Origin: Patescibacteria group bacterium
Lineage (GTDB): Bacteria; Patescibacteriota; Andersenbacteria; UBA10190
DNA: 6,287 bases
Direction of reading: 5' to 3'
NCBI GenBank assembly: GCA_022574795.1
Contig: JACZRJ010000029.1
Span: 1 to 6,287, forward strand
A program made the translations under genes and the position numbers. Every line of letters starts with the position of its first letter. Within the stretch, counting starts at the first letter, position 1. Under the pieces are notes generated by a model. It was given only the letters and a program-made list of their open reading frames with translations, was not told where the DNA came from and did no database searches. This document shows, one piece after another, positions 5,677 to 6,287 of this stretch.

Positions 5677-6287
5677 CTACAACACCGAAAAGCCTGCCAC
5701 AAAGTTAGTCAGTGACAGCGCTGGGCCAAAAACAAAGGCAGACAGCAATGGTGAGCCGATTATCAACAACCCAATCAGCAACACCAGGCCATATCGTTCC
5801 ATGAACTGGATGATATCAGGACGATTTTCCAAAAATACATACAGTACTTTTGAACCATCCAAGGGCGGAATTGGAATCAAATTAAAAAACATCAACACCC
5901 CGTTTACCAAAGCTACGGTGCCAAACAGAAACGGCAGACCAGTTCCCGCTGGAGAGATCCGAGCGGCCAAACCCGCTGCAATCAATAGCAGAAGATTAGT
6001 GGCCGGCCCCGCCAACGCTACCAGCAAAGGTCCATACTTGCCATGACGCAGGTTGTGATAATTAACCGGCACCGGCTTAGCCCAGCCGAAAACAAAGCCA
6101 GTTCCCGAAAGTATCAGCATCAGCGGAATCAATATCGTTCCCCACAAATCGACATGCTTAATAGGATTGAGCGTCAACCGCCCAGCATAGTAGGCCGTGG
6201 GATCTCCCAAACGCAGTGCCACTACCCCATGGGCTACTTCATGCCAAATGATTGCCACTGCTAGACCGAGCAGCAGAGCACCGATCT
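5677..6287 (-). CDS. Site-2-type M50 family membrane metalloprotease, 5' end outside window
   Basis: This is an intramembrane zinc protease of the M50 (S2P/SpoIVFB-like) family. Counting from the first complete codon at 6285, the visible 202 residues carry HEVAH (15-19: zinc-ligand His15 and His19, catalytic Glu16), AGPATN (92-97), and NLIPIPPLDG (135-144) with the third zinc ligand Asp143. About five hydrophobic segments are visible, near residues 1-27, 47-68, 86-108, 118-140 and 165-188. The frame stays open to the window edge, reading IGALLLGLAVAIIW before HEVAH. A GTG at 6258 is internal, because starting there would remove most of the first membrane helix. The family cleaves membrane-bound substrates; the target here is unknown. 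It is on the same strand as the str operon, 138 nt upstream, and probably a separate transcription unit. The stop is TAG. Confidence 0.95.
   Translation of the reverse strand, partial: IGALLLGLAVAIIWHEVAHGVVALRLGDPTAYYAGRLTLNPIKHVDLWGTILIPLMLILSGTGFVFGWAKPVPVNYHNLRHGKYGPLLVALAGPATNLLLLIAAGLAARISPAGTGLPFLFGTVALVNGVLMFFNLIPIPPLDGSKVLYVFLENRPDIIQFMERYGLVLLIGLLIIGSPLLSAFVFGPALSLTNFVAGFSVL

Noticed and set aside
5660..6046. Plus-strand open frame opposite the M50 protease
   Set aside because: The minus strand encodes all three M50 motifs in frame; the plus frame shows no family features.
6256..6258. GTG as the start codon of the M50 protease
   Set aside because: It would place the HEVAH zinc motif at residue 6 and delete most of the first membrane helix. 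The frame continues open and hydrophobic to the window edge, so the gene is 5' truncated by the window.

Overview
The window is a stretch of bacterial core genome. All supported genes lie on the minus strand, so transcription runs from high to low coordinates. It carries a compact str operon that runs directly into the start of the S10 operon: rpsL (S12), rpsG (S7), fusA (EF-G), an uncharacterised 192-residue ORF, tuf (EF-Tu) and rpsJ (S10, cut at the window edge). Upstream of rpsL lies the 3' part of a membrane-embedded M50 (site-2-type) zinc metalloprotease, whose N-terminus is outside the window.

The S12 has the longer N-terminal region seen in Gram-positive-type proteins. The S7 ends in an NRAF-HFAR tail, Shine-Dalgarno sequences are mostly missing or misplaced, and five of six visible stop codons are TAG. 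Together with the fused str/S10 arrangement and a lineage-specific ORF between fusA and tuf, this is most compatible with a Patescibacteria/CPR-like bacterium. That is an inference from protein 'look'; I cannot resolve the lineage without a tree. No in-frame TGA occurs in the core genes, so nothing here requires a recoded UGA.

Layout: 5677-6287 M50 protease (5' partial). 5539-5676 rpsL leader, with one good promoter (TTGACT-17-TATGGT), a strong 7-bp hairpin, and a consensus TATAAT only 9 nt before the rpsL ATG. 5116-5538 rpsL. 13-nt gap. 4626-5102 rpsG. 61-nt gap. 2450-4564 fusA. 72-nt gap with a palindrome and a weak terminator-like hairpin. 1799-2377 unknown ORF. 255-nt tuf leader with several short direct repeats and a displaced Shine-Dalgarno sequence. 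350-1543 tuf. 37-nt gap. 1-312 rpsJ (3' partial).

Functionally, the operon makes decoding-centre and head proteins of the small ribosomal subunit together with the two elongation GTPases, which is the usual grouping. Nothing here is a mobile element, CRISPR array or defence system. The points worth a second look are the unknown ORF and its flanking 12-nt repeats, two natural substitutions in S12 at streptomycin-associated positions, the odd tuf translation-initiation region, the near-leaderless rpsL promoter, and an N-terminal tail on S10.
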